Assembly: GCA_004794655.1 (NCBI GenBank) | Contig: SMMW01000568.1 | Coordinates: forward strand, 2,766,001 to 2,830,000 | Direction: 5' to 3' | Length of the DNA: 64,000 nucleotides | DNA from: Marisa cornuarietis | Lineage: Eukaryota; Mollusca; Gastropoda; Architaenioglossa; Ampullariidae | Shown: in pieces, positions 23,646 through 34,019 of the stretch | Position numbering within the stretch: position 1 is the first letter of the stretch | Layout of the letters: every line of letters starts with the position of its first letter | Notes under the pieces: model-generated | Seen by the model: only the letters and a program-made list of their open reading frames with translations | Database searches by the model: none | Told to the model about the DNA's origin: nothing | Made by a program: the position numbers and the translations under genes

Positions 23646-24245
23646 TTATTTCAGGCTCGTCTTGATTAAGTCAATTCTCGGTATGGGGATACTGAGTTTG
23701 AGATACCCTCTTATTATTTTGATGAAGAAGATAGGTCTGGGGAGCATTTTGCCTGTTAGTATTTTAAAGATGAGCATATTTTTGTTGAATTTTAGTCTAG
23801 TTAGTAGGGGTAGAATCCCTGGAGACAGAAATTTATGTGGTTGTATTTTTGGTTTGAGTAACACCGATTTGATAGCGTTTCTTTGAACGCTAACAAGAAG
23901 TCCTATCAAAGCACTACTTGCTGAGTCCCACAGGGTGGAAACGTAATCAATGGTCGACTGAAAATAGTCTGTGTAGAACAGTTTCCGAAAGCGAGGATTT
24001 AAAAAGTGTTTAATTCTCGAGAAAAGAAAGGTTCTCTGTGCTGTAGTTTTTCTTATGCCTATCATATGTTGGGACCAAGACAAATTGTGATCAATAGTAA
24101 CACCTAAGCTTTGGACTTCAGATACTTGTTGGGTACTTAGATGGATTTTAGGAAACGGGGTGGTGAGACTCAGTTTCTTCTGTCCTGTTGTTATAAACAT
24201 AACTTCTAGAGAGAGTATAACAGACGGTGTGGAAAAGACAGTCAC
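23646..24245 (-). pseudogene. CR1/L2-like retrotransposon fragment, end of reverse transcriptase
   Basis: An open stretch of 199 codons without its own start, matching the thumb and C-terminal part of CR1/L2-type reverse transcriptases. It opens with EVMFITT, followed by SLGVTIDHNLSW, RIKHFL, LFYTDYFQSTIDY and LWDSASSALIGLL. The catalytic YADD region is absent, so it is a truncated copy, with its 3' end near 23646. It is one of three CR1/L2-like pieces in the window. Confidence 0.8.
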
Positions 24246-24516
24246 AAAGTGTCAGAATCAGAAAGTATGACTGTTTGTTTAGGCGAAGGTCATATCTTCA
24301 CTCTGTGTGTTTTACCGTGGTCTTCAAAAAGTATTAAAAAAAAGAAAATCGAGGTTAGTGAAGTTGATGGTATAAGTGGAATCGATCAAACGCATTGATC
24401 TTGACAGTAGCATCACAGCGAAAACAAATGTATGAAATATGCCACATAGGAGGTAAAAGCCGTGTGCTACAGATTTTCCAAGCAATATTTACACAAGAAC
24501 GCGCGCGCACTCGCTC

Positions 24517-24547
<31 letters not shown>
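24517..24547. repeat. (GT)n microsatellite
   Basis: A GT dinucleotide run flanked by CGCG-rich alternating sequence (GCGCGCGC at about 24500). Confidence 0.94.
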
Positions 24548-24548
<1 letters not shown>

Positions 24549-25344
24549 ACGCGCGCACAAGCGTTTGTATATGTGTCTGCTTAAAATGATAAGATAGAGG
24601 CCGCATATATTTTGTATGTCTGCTGATGTGCTGTGTGTGGTTAATTTTGTGGATTTGACAAACTGCTTAGCGAGAGCCGAACAAATCGCCAAACAAATGC
24701 CAGTCCTGTAACAAAGTTACTTACACTTTGTAGTTTCACCTTTTAATGTGAGGACAGAAACAAACTGCCTGATAACAATGCCAAAGACAGCAGAACATAG
24801 ACATTCGATAACCATTTTCACTTACAAATGCTCGTCAAAAATAACTTCACATGTGTATTTTTATCGTATTTCTCATATGCAACAAATATTTCCTCTACTC
24901 GTATCTCACACGTGAGGGGGGTTGTCATGCCAGCTTTCGCTCGAATGGCAAATTTCTCGCCAACGTTTGCCCTGACTTGCCTAACCGCTCAACGACATTT
25001 ACACGGCGATGTTTTCACAGCTGCAGCGATGCGTGAACACAATTTTATCTAGAAATCGTTGCTACTGATCGCTATTAATCTTTATGTGAAATCGCCAGCT
25101 GTTAGATGGGACAAATTCGGTGAAAGCTGGAGGGAGGTCAGGTATAATTCAAAATCGCTATATCTCATGCGCATGACCGTGTTGACAGTGCAGCACCGCA
25201 AAAATGTCAACATAACGAAAGACAAGACCTGGCAAGGATGCATAATGAAGTTTGTTACTTCTTGACACATCTTAAAGTGCCCGCAAATTGCCTCCACCGA
25301 CTGAAATATAGGTGTGTGTATAGGTGAGTGTAAAAGTAAAGCTT

Positions 25345-25354
25345 TGTGTGTGTG

Positions 25355-25394
<40 letters not shown>

Positions 25395-25398
25395 TGTG
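25345..25398. repeat. (GT)n(GCGT)n microsatellite
   Basis: A GT run followed by about nine GCGT units. Confidence 0.95.
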
Positions 25399-26130
25399 CT
25401 AAAATCCTTACTGAGTAGTGTATTTCTGATAGATTGGTTTTAATTCAGTCTATAAACATATTTTTCTTTCTAGTGCTACAATCATAAATCTAAAGGTCTT
25501 GGTAAAACTTTCCGTACTTTCAAGTGCCAAGTAAACAAAGTATATAACAACTATGGGTGTTTCCAATTTACACATGAAAGGTTATTTAATGTTTCATGTG
25601 CACAGCAGTTAAAAGTAATGGATCACAAACCTTTTGAAATGTGGAAAACTTCACCTTTAGCCAAGCCGAATGGCTTTCCTATAAAAAAAAAAATAGGATG
25701 ACAGAATGTCTGCATAGTTTGTTGGCAACATCTAAAACCATAACATCACATAAGACTTCTTCTGCCAATGCACATGAAATCCCAACCATTAGGTTCGTAT
25801 CCAGTTCCCCAAAAGTCGTTGCAAATTTTTTTTTTAATATTTTATTTGCAGTTCATTGACAGTACAGTAGGCAGTATCGATCATAGTAGTAAATTATAAA
25901 ATTAATATTACTGCACGTTGTGTACTTTCATTTTTCTTTAAATAATATTTACACATATAATTGTTCTTCACACTTAAAAGACATACCCATGCAAAACTCA
26001 AGCATCCTTGCCTCTTTATTGGTTAAACAGACTTTCCTAGCTGATAGGCCGATGTTGAATTTTTCTTAGTTTTTCTTTTTCTCTAATTTTTCTGTGGTAA
26101 GGTATGCAGGAAATAGCAGACTACCGCACT

Positions 26131-26673
26131 GCTATAGTCACGGATCTCCATTTACTGGATAAGTGTCTCTCATTTGTTGCCTCTTTACTCTATCATAGGA
26201 GTCACAATCGTCACAAACCCTAACAACGAAGGACTTTCGCTTCCGTTTTCTATCAAAATGGCGGATATTCCTAACGTCGAAGAAATTTTAGAAGTGAGAA
26301 ATTAAGCTTTTCTTTCATCAGAACCTTGTTAAAGAAGATTGATTGGGAAGTAAACAATAGTGTTTTCTGTAAAATGTATTCTGTTTGTTTATAGAAAACG
26401 CATTTGGGTTTATCGACAATTTTATCATATGAAAATCGTCGCACCATATTGCTATTGACTTGTTTTACCACTAAAAATTAAAAAAAGCATTGATTTTGAT
26501 ATTTTGGAAACAGTTGTATAGAATGTTCTGTTACGGAAAAACCCATATACTTTAAGACAATGTAGGTATGCAACCAAAGGACCGTAAACACGAGGTCCCT
26601 CTAAAGGAAAAGCAAACCTAATACTGGCTTTGATCCCTAGTCACTTATCCAGTAATGAAGGTCCGTGGTTATA
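26131..26673. mobile_element. Non-autonomous DNA transposon with inverted ends, family unassigned
   Basis: The left end CTATAGTCACGGATCTCC, followed by ACTGGATAAGTG, is matched in inverted form on the right by CACTTATCCAGT and GTCCGTGGTTATAG. This gives imperfect terminal inverted repeats of about 35 bp around a 0.5-kb body. Flanks allow a TA duplication, but it is not decisive. Inside, an ATG at 26258 starts MADIPNVEEILE. The frame closes four codons later, and a possible splice donor (GAA|GTGAGA) sits at 26293/26294. This may be a relic of the transposase 5' exon. Confidence 0.7.
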
Positions 26674-27062
26674 GTCATGTGGGCATGTGGGCATGTGGAC
26701 AATCCGACTATCAAGTCAAGTCTCTAACTTTGCGGTCAAAAAGCTGACAGGACTCGGAGGTCACTCGCTCACCTGTCGGCCGGCCAGCGGATAGGAGGTT
26801 TGAGTTTACCCGGAGAGTAAAGTGCGTGTGTGACAAGACTTCGGCCCCCTGAACAGTCCTTAAGCTACCATTTGTACACAGGTAACTGCCTGAAAGTGAA
26901 CGATTCGCCTAGGCTCCAAGACTAAAAATTTACGATTTGCATTGCCATAGAACAATGGCTTACCGAGTAATTTTTAGTTTGGTTTTCACCTAAATCATTT
27001 TTCTAATCTACCTTCACCAAAGCGGGCGATTTTAAATAGTTCAAGGAATTTGCATCAAGCTG
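26674..27062. other. Region downstream of pyruvyltransferase copy 2
   Basis: Holds a short CATGTGGG repeat near 26676-26700. A stretch at about 26755-26815 vaguely resembles a tRNA-type SINE head. No coding sequence. Confidence 0.4.
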
Positions 27063-28405
27063 TTAAGAACGTAAAGCACTAGGAAGAAATTTATTGTACT
27101 TCTTTAGCAGTCTTTGCGCCTGGTCCAGTGCCTCCTCTCCTGTCGTGACCAGGACCGTGTTGGATAACCCCGCCGTCCACGAGCGCCGGAAGGAGGAGAG
27201 TTTGAAGTAGGGCGGGTTGTCGATCAGCACGTGCGGGATTCCCAGCAGCACAGACAGGATGTGGCCGTGCAGTCGGTCAGTGATCACCACGCGCCCGCGC
27301 TGTAAGAACGACATCCCGTTGAAGGTCATCAGAAAGGATGTCTCCATGGGTGATTCGCCCGGGTTTGTCTTCCAATCCCACCAGTCGCTCATGGAAACAC
27401 TGAGATTAGTGGGTATCTCAGGTACTTTATAATCTGAAGACTCATTATCACTTCTCTTTAGCCACACGATGTCGTGGGCAGGCGGCATAGTGCGCGGGAC
27501 ACGGCCCAGGCAAAACGCCAGGTCGGGCATCAGCATGAGTTTCGTGCCCGGAAAATGTTTCTGCGCCAGACCCAGTGACTGCCTGTCCCGCAAGAAGATT
27601 GTCAGATTCTCCCTGTGGGAGTAAATCTCGCGGCACTCATTAAGATTAGCTTTATTGTTTTTGTTAAGCCAGATGCTTTGAGAAAACAAAACACTTGGAA
27701 AATCTGGAAAAAGATTCAAAATATTTTTTCTTACAAAGTCAAAGACTGAGTAACCGACGAGGTTACCGCCTCCTTGCATTAAAATAATAAGTGAACTTGA
27801 GTTGTAACCTTTACTTATGTTTCTTGCATTTTTTAGGTTCTCGTCGTTACAGAGTCCAGTGGAGCAGCTGAACACTATAGTCACGTTGAGCTGCTTCAAC
27901 AAGGCCACCTGTCCCGCCGTGATGGCGGGGTCGCCTTTGTTCTCGTAAGTCGCGAAGTCCATCAGCATGGCGTGACGTCGACCCGCTAGCAATGACGTCA
28001 GGACCCGCACGTGCAGGCGCTGTATCTCCCACACCACCTCGTCGTTCGTGTGCAGGGAAGGCGCCAGGCGGTCCGTGTCGAAGGGATGACGGGTGTAATC
28101 CAAAGACAGGAAGTCGGCCCACTTCGACAGCAGCGTGGAGTTGTTTGGGCGTCCCGGCCATCGAAGACCGTAAGGACTTCTCAGCGCCATTTTATCGATA
28201 ATATCCGCAGTCAGTGTGTTTGTGCCCCTGTCATACCTGCTGCTCATCATTGACGGCACACTCTGCAGGTGATGATACATGATGATATCAGGATGCTGCC
28301 AGCCAATAAGAAATATGGGGCATGTGACAACCAGTGCTATTAGCCCCTTCAGGAGATGTCTGCGCTGGGTGCATGCTCCCCTTGAAGATGTTACCCTTGA
28401 AAATA
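27063..28405 (-). CDS. Polysaccharide pyruvyltransferase family protein, copy 2 (main 3' exon)
   Basis: Encodes 446 complete residues, paralogous to the gene at 12.0-13.3 kb and nearly the same length. An ATG at 28280 gives 405 residues but would lose the membrane anchor. The frame stays open upstream through a basic stretch (TQRRHLLK) and a hydrophobic segment (LIALVVTCPIFLIGW). It ends at a splice acceptor (TTTTTGTTCAG) next to 28405. Copy 1 has an acceptor in the same phase, which supports this boundary and an initiator exon elsewhere. The family motifs NKGDPAI, QGGGNLVGY and TDRLHGHILSVLLGIPH are all kept, as are the glycosylation sequons. Expected role: luminal Golgi transfer of pyruvate from phosphoenolpyruvate to a glycan sugar. 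Part of the sequence is almost identical to copy 1, suggesting gene conversion. Confidence 0.85.
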
Positions 28406-29024
28406 CTGAACAAAAAATGTGATATTAACTAAATCATTGTTTAAAACAAGTAAAAATCTTACATTTATCCTTTACAAACGCATAACTAAAGAAAAGAGTT
28501 CAAATAACATAAATAATAATATTAATAAATGAAAGTTTCATGTAATTATATTAATAAAGGACACATTTTAAACTGCACACTGCTTTACTATTTGAGATTA
28601 TTTGTGTTCTTTTATTCGTTGTACTTAATTCGCACAACGCCGGACAACAATAGTACAATGAAGAAATGCAGTATATATTTACATCTGTTGATGTTGCCGC
28701 ATTAAACAAATGAAGGGTTGTAAATTTACAGCGATGTCGTTGTGTTTCTTATCCTCAAATCACACTTTATATGGTTTGTTATTAGCCCTAAACGCAGCTC
28801 ACTGCACAAAATACAAGATTTAAATGAGATGGAAATAACTTCCTTTGAAGACTATATTAAAATTTTCAGATATCGTGAACAATTTTGATTGCAAGAGACA
28901 ACAAAGTCGATAACAGTGTAAGGTTTCGCGGCTCCAGCTGCTTTTTATTTTTATTAATTGTTCAAAGCGTAGGTAGATCAGTGGCACGTTCTCGGGAAGC
29001 CACGTGACCGTGTGACGCAAACCA

Positions 29025-29125
29025 CAATTTGCATCACGCCATGACGCGATAGGGGAATTCCAGACTCCTTTAGTAAACAAGATTTAATCTGGAATTCCAC
29101 ATGGCGTGGTGTGATGTCGGCCATG
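29025..29125. repeat. Imperfect inverted repeat (hairpin)
   Basis: The left arm has GCATCACGCCATG and GGAATTCCAGA. The right arm has the inverse, TCTGGAATTCC then CATGGCGTGGTGTGATG. Arms are about 40 bp around a short AT-rich centre near 29070-29085. It could be a degenerate foldback element or the core of a MITE. Confidence 0.7.
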
Positions 29126-30379
29126 CCGACTACACCACAAGGTAAATAAATATATTTAGTCGGCGTGGATCCCACATAGCTGTAGTGTCGCTATGCGATC
29201 GCCATAGTCACCGAGTAGCGTAGCGTCCCGTAGATCAAAACCCGGGAATTAAGTTGGTCTGCATAACGTTTTCCCCGGCATTCAGCTGACATCCTTCAGA
29301 CGAGACAGACCTACACGATATCAGTGAAAGACTTGTAACAGGCGAACCATTGGAGAGATTGGAATGACACAGAGACGGCAGTTGTCCACTTCATTCCCCC
29401 AGGGACTCTTCTTCCGAATGCGATTCGTCGGAGATCTCTGAGGCTCTGCGGTCTTTCACAACGGTAACTACAGACGCTAAAAACATTCCTGCCGAAGGGC
29501 GGCGCTGAATCGTCACAGAGGATACCTACAGCAAGGCTGGTCTTCAAGCCGGGATCTATTCTTGTAATCCGCGGGGATCTTAAATTGTGATTCGTGAATT
29601 GGGATTAACTTTTTTCCGTGCAATTTTACACTTGCTTTGGATACAGTTCGCCGGTCATCAACGCAGGTGAACCTGTATGCGGGCTGTCTACCTACCTCGG
29701 ATATACCTGACAGTCGAAACGATAAAGCAGACAGGTGACATTTGCCGGGGAAAGGGGACCCTAACCTTCCGTATTAGAAAGTTTTATTAGTTTTAAAGAG
29801 TTCTCTATTTTTTTAACATCTCATTTATACTTTTCTTTTGCAACATTAAATGTTGGAATCGTTTGCCGGCCCTTTTTGTGTGAAAAAGGAAGAAGAGTGC
29901 CGCGAGCGTAGTTACATGTAGATGTACACTCACGCTCGCATCTATTTATAAGTGCACTCTACACCCAAAACGTCACACACTACATATACTGTTATGAAGT
30001 ACACTGTTTGCCTATTTTGAACCAACCGAAGCTAAGAAAAAAAATATATATATATATGATGAAAATAAGATGTTATAAAATGTCTAGAGCGTTGATCTGG
30101 TTGTATCCAGACCAAAACCTTCAGTTTTCAAAACGTAGAGCCAAAATACACAAGTAAACTACAGATATAATATTGAAAGACAATAGGCACACATAATTCT
30201 CTGTCCTGTTTGACATCCACAAAACAGATGTATGTGTATAGATGTTTGTGTTTGTGCGTGTCTTGCAACTTAATTTTTAACAGGGTAGCCTTTACCGGCG
30301 CCATACTATTTACCTAACCCCTATTGTCACGTCGCTGTTGGCGCCATATTGTATCCCCCATTTTTTTCTTGACCGGACC

Positions 30380-30432
30380 GGCGGCAGCTTGCGCTGATTC
30401 GATCTTGTCCGCAAGCGCGGCGTGCAGGCATC
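30380..30432 (+). repeat. Short dispersed repeat, copy a
   Basis: The stretch with TTGCGCTGATTCGATCTTG and GCGGCGTGC resembles 32805-32855 in the same orientation. Family unknown. Confidence 0.5.
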
Positions 30433-31099
30433 TTTATGTTCTTTAAACCTATACTAGTTTAGTGGTTTTATTAGTATCTGCCGTTCGTTGCATCGTCTAA
30501 CGTGTTATTTGCGAGTATGCGTGCGCGAAGGGTAGACACTAGTTGTTTCTAGATGGCTTCGAGAATACTACATAATAAGGCTTCATAGAATAGAGCTTAC
30601 TGTGAGCGTGGCAGCCACGAGGTGTAAGAAGCGGACCCCAAACATTTGCATGTTCAGCATGGGCCCCTATTAGGTCGCTACGTCAGCATGTTTTGACAGG
30701 TCAGTCTGCGCCTCAGTGTGAACAAATGTATTTGGAGTCAACAAGGACTTTGCGGAATCCGAAGGATTGCCAGCGGTTAATCAAGGACCCACGTATCGTG
30801 AATACTGTTCAATGGCCCACTTCATTAGAAGCATGCATCTCGTCTTTTCATCTCCCCAATCTTCCTCTTTTTAACATATGGAGGGGGGAAGGGTCATCCG
30901 GAACTTACACTCTCAGCCTCTTGAGATCCATCAAAGAGTTACGACACTCAAGAACCGTTGATAAATACGCTGACGCTGCACCGATCTGTTTCGAGGGCAA
31001 CACACATGACCATGCAGGCGTTGAACTCATAATGAAATGAGAAAGGTGGGAAATAAGTTGGGCCTACATGGTGAAGAATTGAGAAAGTTTGTATTAAAA

Positions 31100-31145
31100 A
31101 AGAGAGAGAGAGAGATCGAAGAGCGAGAGAGGGAGAGAGAGAAAA
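31100..31145. repeat. GA-rich low-complexity tract
   Basis: Interrupted GA repeats just downstream of the transporter 2 stop codon. Confidence 0.9.
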
Positions 31146-31239
31146 GAAGCGCCGGGAAAGGGCAGTAGGCAGAACATTGACATGCCAGATGTTAAACGTG
31201 ATAATAAGACTACGACAGCTTGTTTGGTGTCTATTTTCA

Positions 31240-32469
31240 TTATTTGCCGTGAGCTGCTTCAGAGATCATTGCGCTGAAGATAAACGTAAATTCAAAAAAT
31301 CCGCACTGTGTGTTTATCTGAAAAACGATGTCAAATATCAACTCTAGTGTTTGTGCTAGATTCTCTCTTCTTTCTTTCTCTTTCTGTGTGTGCGTGTGTG
31401 CGTGTGTGTGTATGTGTGTGTGAGAAAGAGAGAGAGAGAGAGAATGTTTGCGTGTGCCGATGCCGATGTCTTGACTCATACCATTCAAGTAGTTCAAGAT
31501 GACCTTTTCATTCCACGTGTCTGTCTTGCCGTGAGCTTTACCTCTGACGTATACAGCCAGCCCAACAACAGTCACCGCCAGTCCCGCGGCGTTGACGCCA
31601 GACGCACTACGTGACCCGCTGACGTACAACAGCGCCACCACCAGCACGCGCTTGATGACGTTGGCCATGGCGTGACTGACCACGTCCAGCGCGCGCAGAA
31701 TGACACTCGTGCTGATTAGCGAGTACGTGACGTGAAATGCCCCCGACAGCACCAGTGACGTCACAGCCAGACTTGTCCCTCGTGACGCAATATCCGCGGT
31801 CTCAAGCGTTAAAACAGCAGTTAACATTGTGATTAACGTTCCCGCTAGGAAACAAACGACAGACCAGTTGAATCGGCGAGGGCCAAGATGTAGTTGTCCA
31901 GAGTGCAGCCCCTTGATTGCCAGATTTCTGACAGCCAGCAGCACGTTGGAGCCCATAGCCAACACCACACCAGAGCTCAGCGCGTGCTGTACATTCAGTG
32001 GGTCGTCAGACACGAAGATCACGGAGCCGCCGATGACCAGGGGCAAACTGACCCACACGCTGCAGCTGAGACGCTCATCATGCCACACCCGCTGCGCCAG
32101 CGCGGATACCAGCGGCTCCATCAGCTTGATGGCCAGCGTGGAGGCCGCCTCCGTTCTTGCCAAGCTCCAGTTGGTCAGAAACGTGGAAAACACGTGCATT
32201 ACCATGGCAACGCGATAGCTGTTCCGAACTTGGCCGTTTTTCTCGCTGAGGCTTTCTTTGTGTTCAGCGACGCCTGCCAAACGGGTCTCCCACGACGTCG
32301 TTGTCAGCAGCCAGCAGAGGAACATCTGCACCACCGTCAGTGCGGCAGCGTTGGTGACTGGGGTCACGTGGGGGAGCAGAATGCTGACGTTAGTCAGGAA
32401 AACCTTGGCCAGCTGATGACAGGCGTAGGAGGACACCGTCCATGCAATGAAAGCTGTGAGAGGACCCAT
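31240..32469 (-). CDS. TPT-family (EamA/SLC35-like) transporter, copy 2; possible Golgi PEP transporter
   Basis: A 409-residue paralogue of the transporter at 15.6-16.7 kb, starting at ATG 32469 (MGPLTAFIAW). The first 311 residues align with copy 1 without gaps and share all the hydrophobic segments. Also shared are Lys115 in TLAIKLMEP and Lys273-Arg274 in NVIKR. The tail differs: from about residue 345 it reads SLSLSLSHTHIHTHAHTHTQ, translated from a GA/GT microsatellite, and then runs on to TAA at 31240. The true C-terminus may be spliced or length-variable. With pyruvyltransferase 2 downstream in the same orientation it repeats the gene pair of unit 1. Role by inference: phosphoenolpyruvate (or a nucleotide sugar) into the Golgi. 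Confidence 0.82.
   Translation of the reverse strand: MGPLTAFIAWTVSSYACHQLAKVFLTNVSILLPHVTPVTNAAALTVVQMFLCWLLTTTSWETRLAGVAEHKESLSEKNGQVRNSYRVAMVMHVFSTFLTNWSLARTEAASTLAIKLMEPLVSALAQRVWHDERLSCSVWVSLPLVIGGSVIFVSDDPLNVQHALSSGVVLAMGSNVLLAVRNLAIKGLHSGQLHLGPRRFNWSVVCFLAGTLITMLTAVLTLETADIASRGTSLAVTSLVLSGAFHVTYSLISTSVILRALDVVSHAMANVIKRVLVVALLYVSGSRSASGVNAAGLAVTVVGLAVYVRGKAHGKTDTWNEKVILNYLNGMSQDIGIGTRKHSLSLSLSHTHIHTHAHTHTQKEKERRENLAQTLELIFDIVFQINTQCGFFEFTFIFSAMISEAAHGK
31385..31443. repeat. (GT)n(GA)n microsatellite inside the transporter 2 tail
   Basis: Encodes the Ser-Leu and Thr-His repeats of the transporter C-terminus on the minus strand. It sits in the position of the tract at 15665-15694 in copy 1. 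Confidence 0.93.
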
Positions 32470-32804
32470 CGTTGCTCTCAGATGTTGTATCTTAAAAGCG
32501 ATTGAGCTAAATTACGATGATCTTCTGCAACACAACAAACCGTAAATATTATAAGAAACTGAACAGTTTTTACCAACGAAAACACACGCATAAATGATCG
32601 ATCAAAAACAACTAAACAGGCAAAATATCCAGCCATCTACAGGCTCAAAACCAAGTACACACAATGAAGCCCTCTACTTATATTTTGTATTTCAAAATGC
32701 CTTTTCGTTAATATATATATATATATCATCTTAGGCTAAGGTTGTATAAGTAACAGATGAATAATGCATGAAATGTCTTCTACAAATATTTACAGAAAAC
32801 CGCT

Positions 32805-32856
32805 GGCGGCTATTTGCGCTGATTAGATCTTGATTGTGAATGCGGCGTGCTGATAT
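32805..32856 (+). repeat. Short dispersed repeat, copy b
   Basis: TTGCGCTGATTAGATCTTG and GCGGCGTGC match the copy at about 30380-30432, with scattered differences. Confidence 0.5.
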
Positions 32857-33204
32857 TATTATCATCGCTGGGTCTAAACTGTAGTGTTTGAGGGTGTGCC
32901 TGTGTCTGACCTTAGATAAGTAGTAAAGGCTCAACAATGAAAAGGGTAGACCAAGAGGACACGAAGACCATAGATCAGGCCCCAAAAGAGAGAGAAAGCG
33001 GTCGTCTTTCATGTCTCGGCACGTCGCATCTTTTGATCGTAGCTCTAGTCATGCGTGACCGAGTGACTCTCTGCCTGCTGGACACGCCATAAAAAAGATT
33101 AAGGGCGTCTCCTATTTGTTTGTGAGGGAAGTGCTAGACACCTCTCCCTCTCGCTTCCCTCACCACCTAGACAGTCGTGTACCTATTCCAGATAGGTGGA
33201 TCAA

Positions 33205-33275
33205 GTAAAGAAAAATTAGTGCGCCACACGGGTATCGAACACCAGTGTTCTAACCACTGGACTGTTTGCTTGCCC
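33205..33275 (-). mobile_element. Possible tRNA-derived SINE fragment
   Basis: On the minus strand, CAGTCCAGTGGTTAGAACAC followed closely by GTTCGATACCC resembles an A box and a B box, with the anticodon region deleted. It is too short to be a functional tRNA. Confidence 0.35.
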
Positions 33276-33934
33276 TCTAGAAGCCATGTCTTGAGGACGT
33301 TTACATTCTCTGGTTTCTTGCTGTCGGTCGATTTTCGCTATTTAGACCAACACGCACTGGTCAGTAATCTTCCTTGGCCGTTTGGATAGTGAGAGGCCAA
33401 CGCGGCAAAAAGTTCCAGCATCCAAGTCACATTTGAAGTGGAAACATTGCTCATTTCCCATCCATGCATGGCCTGAGATTTAGTTTTCAGAACACTTTAG
33501 ATAGTTACCGCTTAGTGCACACGGAAGTGAACAGAAAGATGTTGATATTCAGCCGTCCATGAAGGTGACTATTTAAAACTCATTCTGTTACTGATATATT
33601 TACTTGCATTCCGTTGGACGGTTTTTGAGAAAAAAAATGTTAACCTCAGTGAGAAAGCCTGAGCACCCACAGAGACACCCATCCTACTCCAGTGGTGACC
33701 AGGCCAAAGTCCGTACACGCAAACACTTTTCTTTTGACTTGTCACGTGGTGAATATTGGGGGTAAAACTCCAACCTTGCATCTGTAATTCATGCAGGCGT
33801 TTGTTTTGTAATAAGTTCAGGTCCTGAAGTTTTGGTTGTTAGAACAAACGTGTCCAGTGTTCAAGTAATTTTCTACAATACTAAACACCGAGGAATATTA
33901 CTTTCTGACTCTAACAGTATGTTTCCTTACTAAT

Positions 33935-33935
<1 letters not shown>

Positions 33936-34017
<82 letters not shown>
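33936..34017. repeat. (CA)n microsatellite
   Basis: An uninterrupted CA dinucleotide tract of about 82 bp, the longest pure one in the window. Confidence 0.97.

Positions 34018-34019
<2 letters not shown>

Larger units (their letters stand above)
24246..26130. other. Intergenic, no gene recognised
   Basis: Contains two microsatellites listed separately and a short poly-T run near 25830. No supported coding sequence. Confidence 0.5.
28406..31239. other. Interval between pyruvyltransferase 2 and transporter 2
   Basis: Probably contains the missing 5' exon of the pyruvyltransferase, but I could not identify it. It includes an imperfect inverted repeat (about 29025-29125), a GC-richer stretch (about 29200-29760), a small dispersed repeat (about 30385-30430) and a GA-rich tract (31100-31145). 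Open stretches at 29311-29547 and 30693-31040 begin at TTG and have no recognised motif. Confidence 0.45.

Noticed and set aside
26258..26305. MADIPNVEEILE with a possible splice donor as the first exon of a host gene
   Set aside because: It lies inside a TIR element and no following exon is recognisable. Recorded as part of the element instead.
26755..26815. tRNA-like stretch with AGGTTTGAGTTTA
   Set aside because: Box spacing and sequence are too poor to call a tRNA or a SINE.
30693..31040. A 115-codon open frame between the two genes of unit 2
   Set aside because: It starts at TTG, has no ATG in a suitable position and no recognisable motif or compositional coding signal.
31894..32505. 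A 203-codon open frame on the plus strand
   Set aside because: It is antisense to the transporter 2 coding sequence. Similar antisense frames occur in transporter 1, and none has recognisable motifs.
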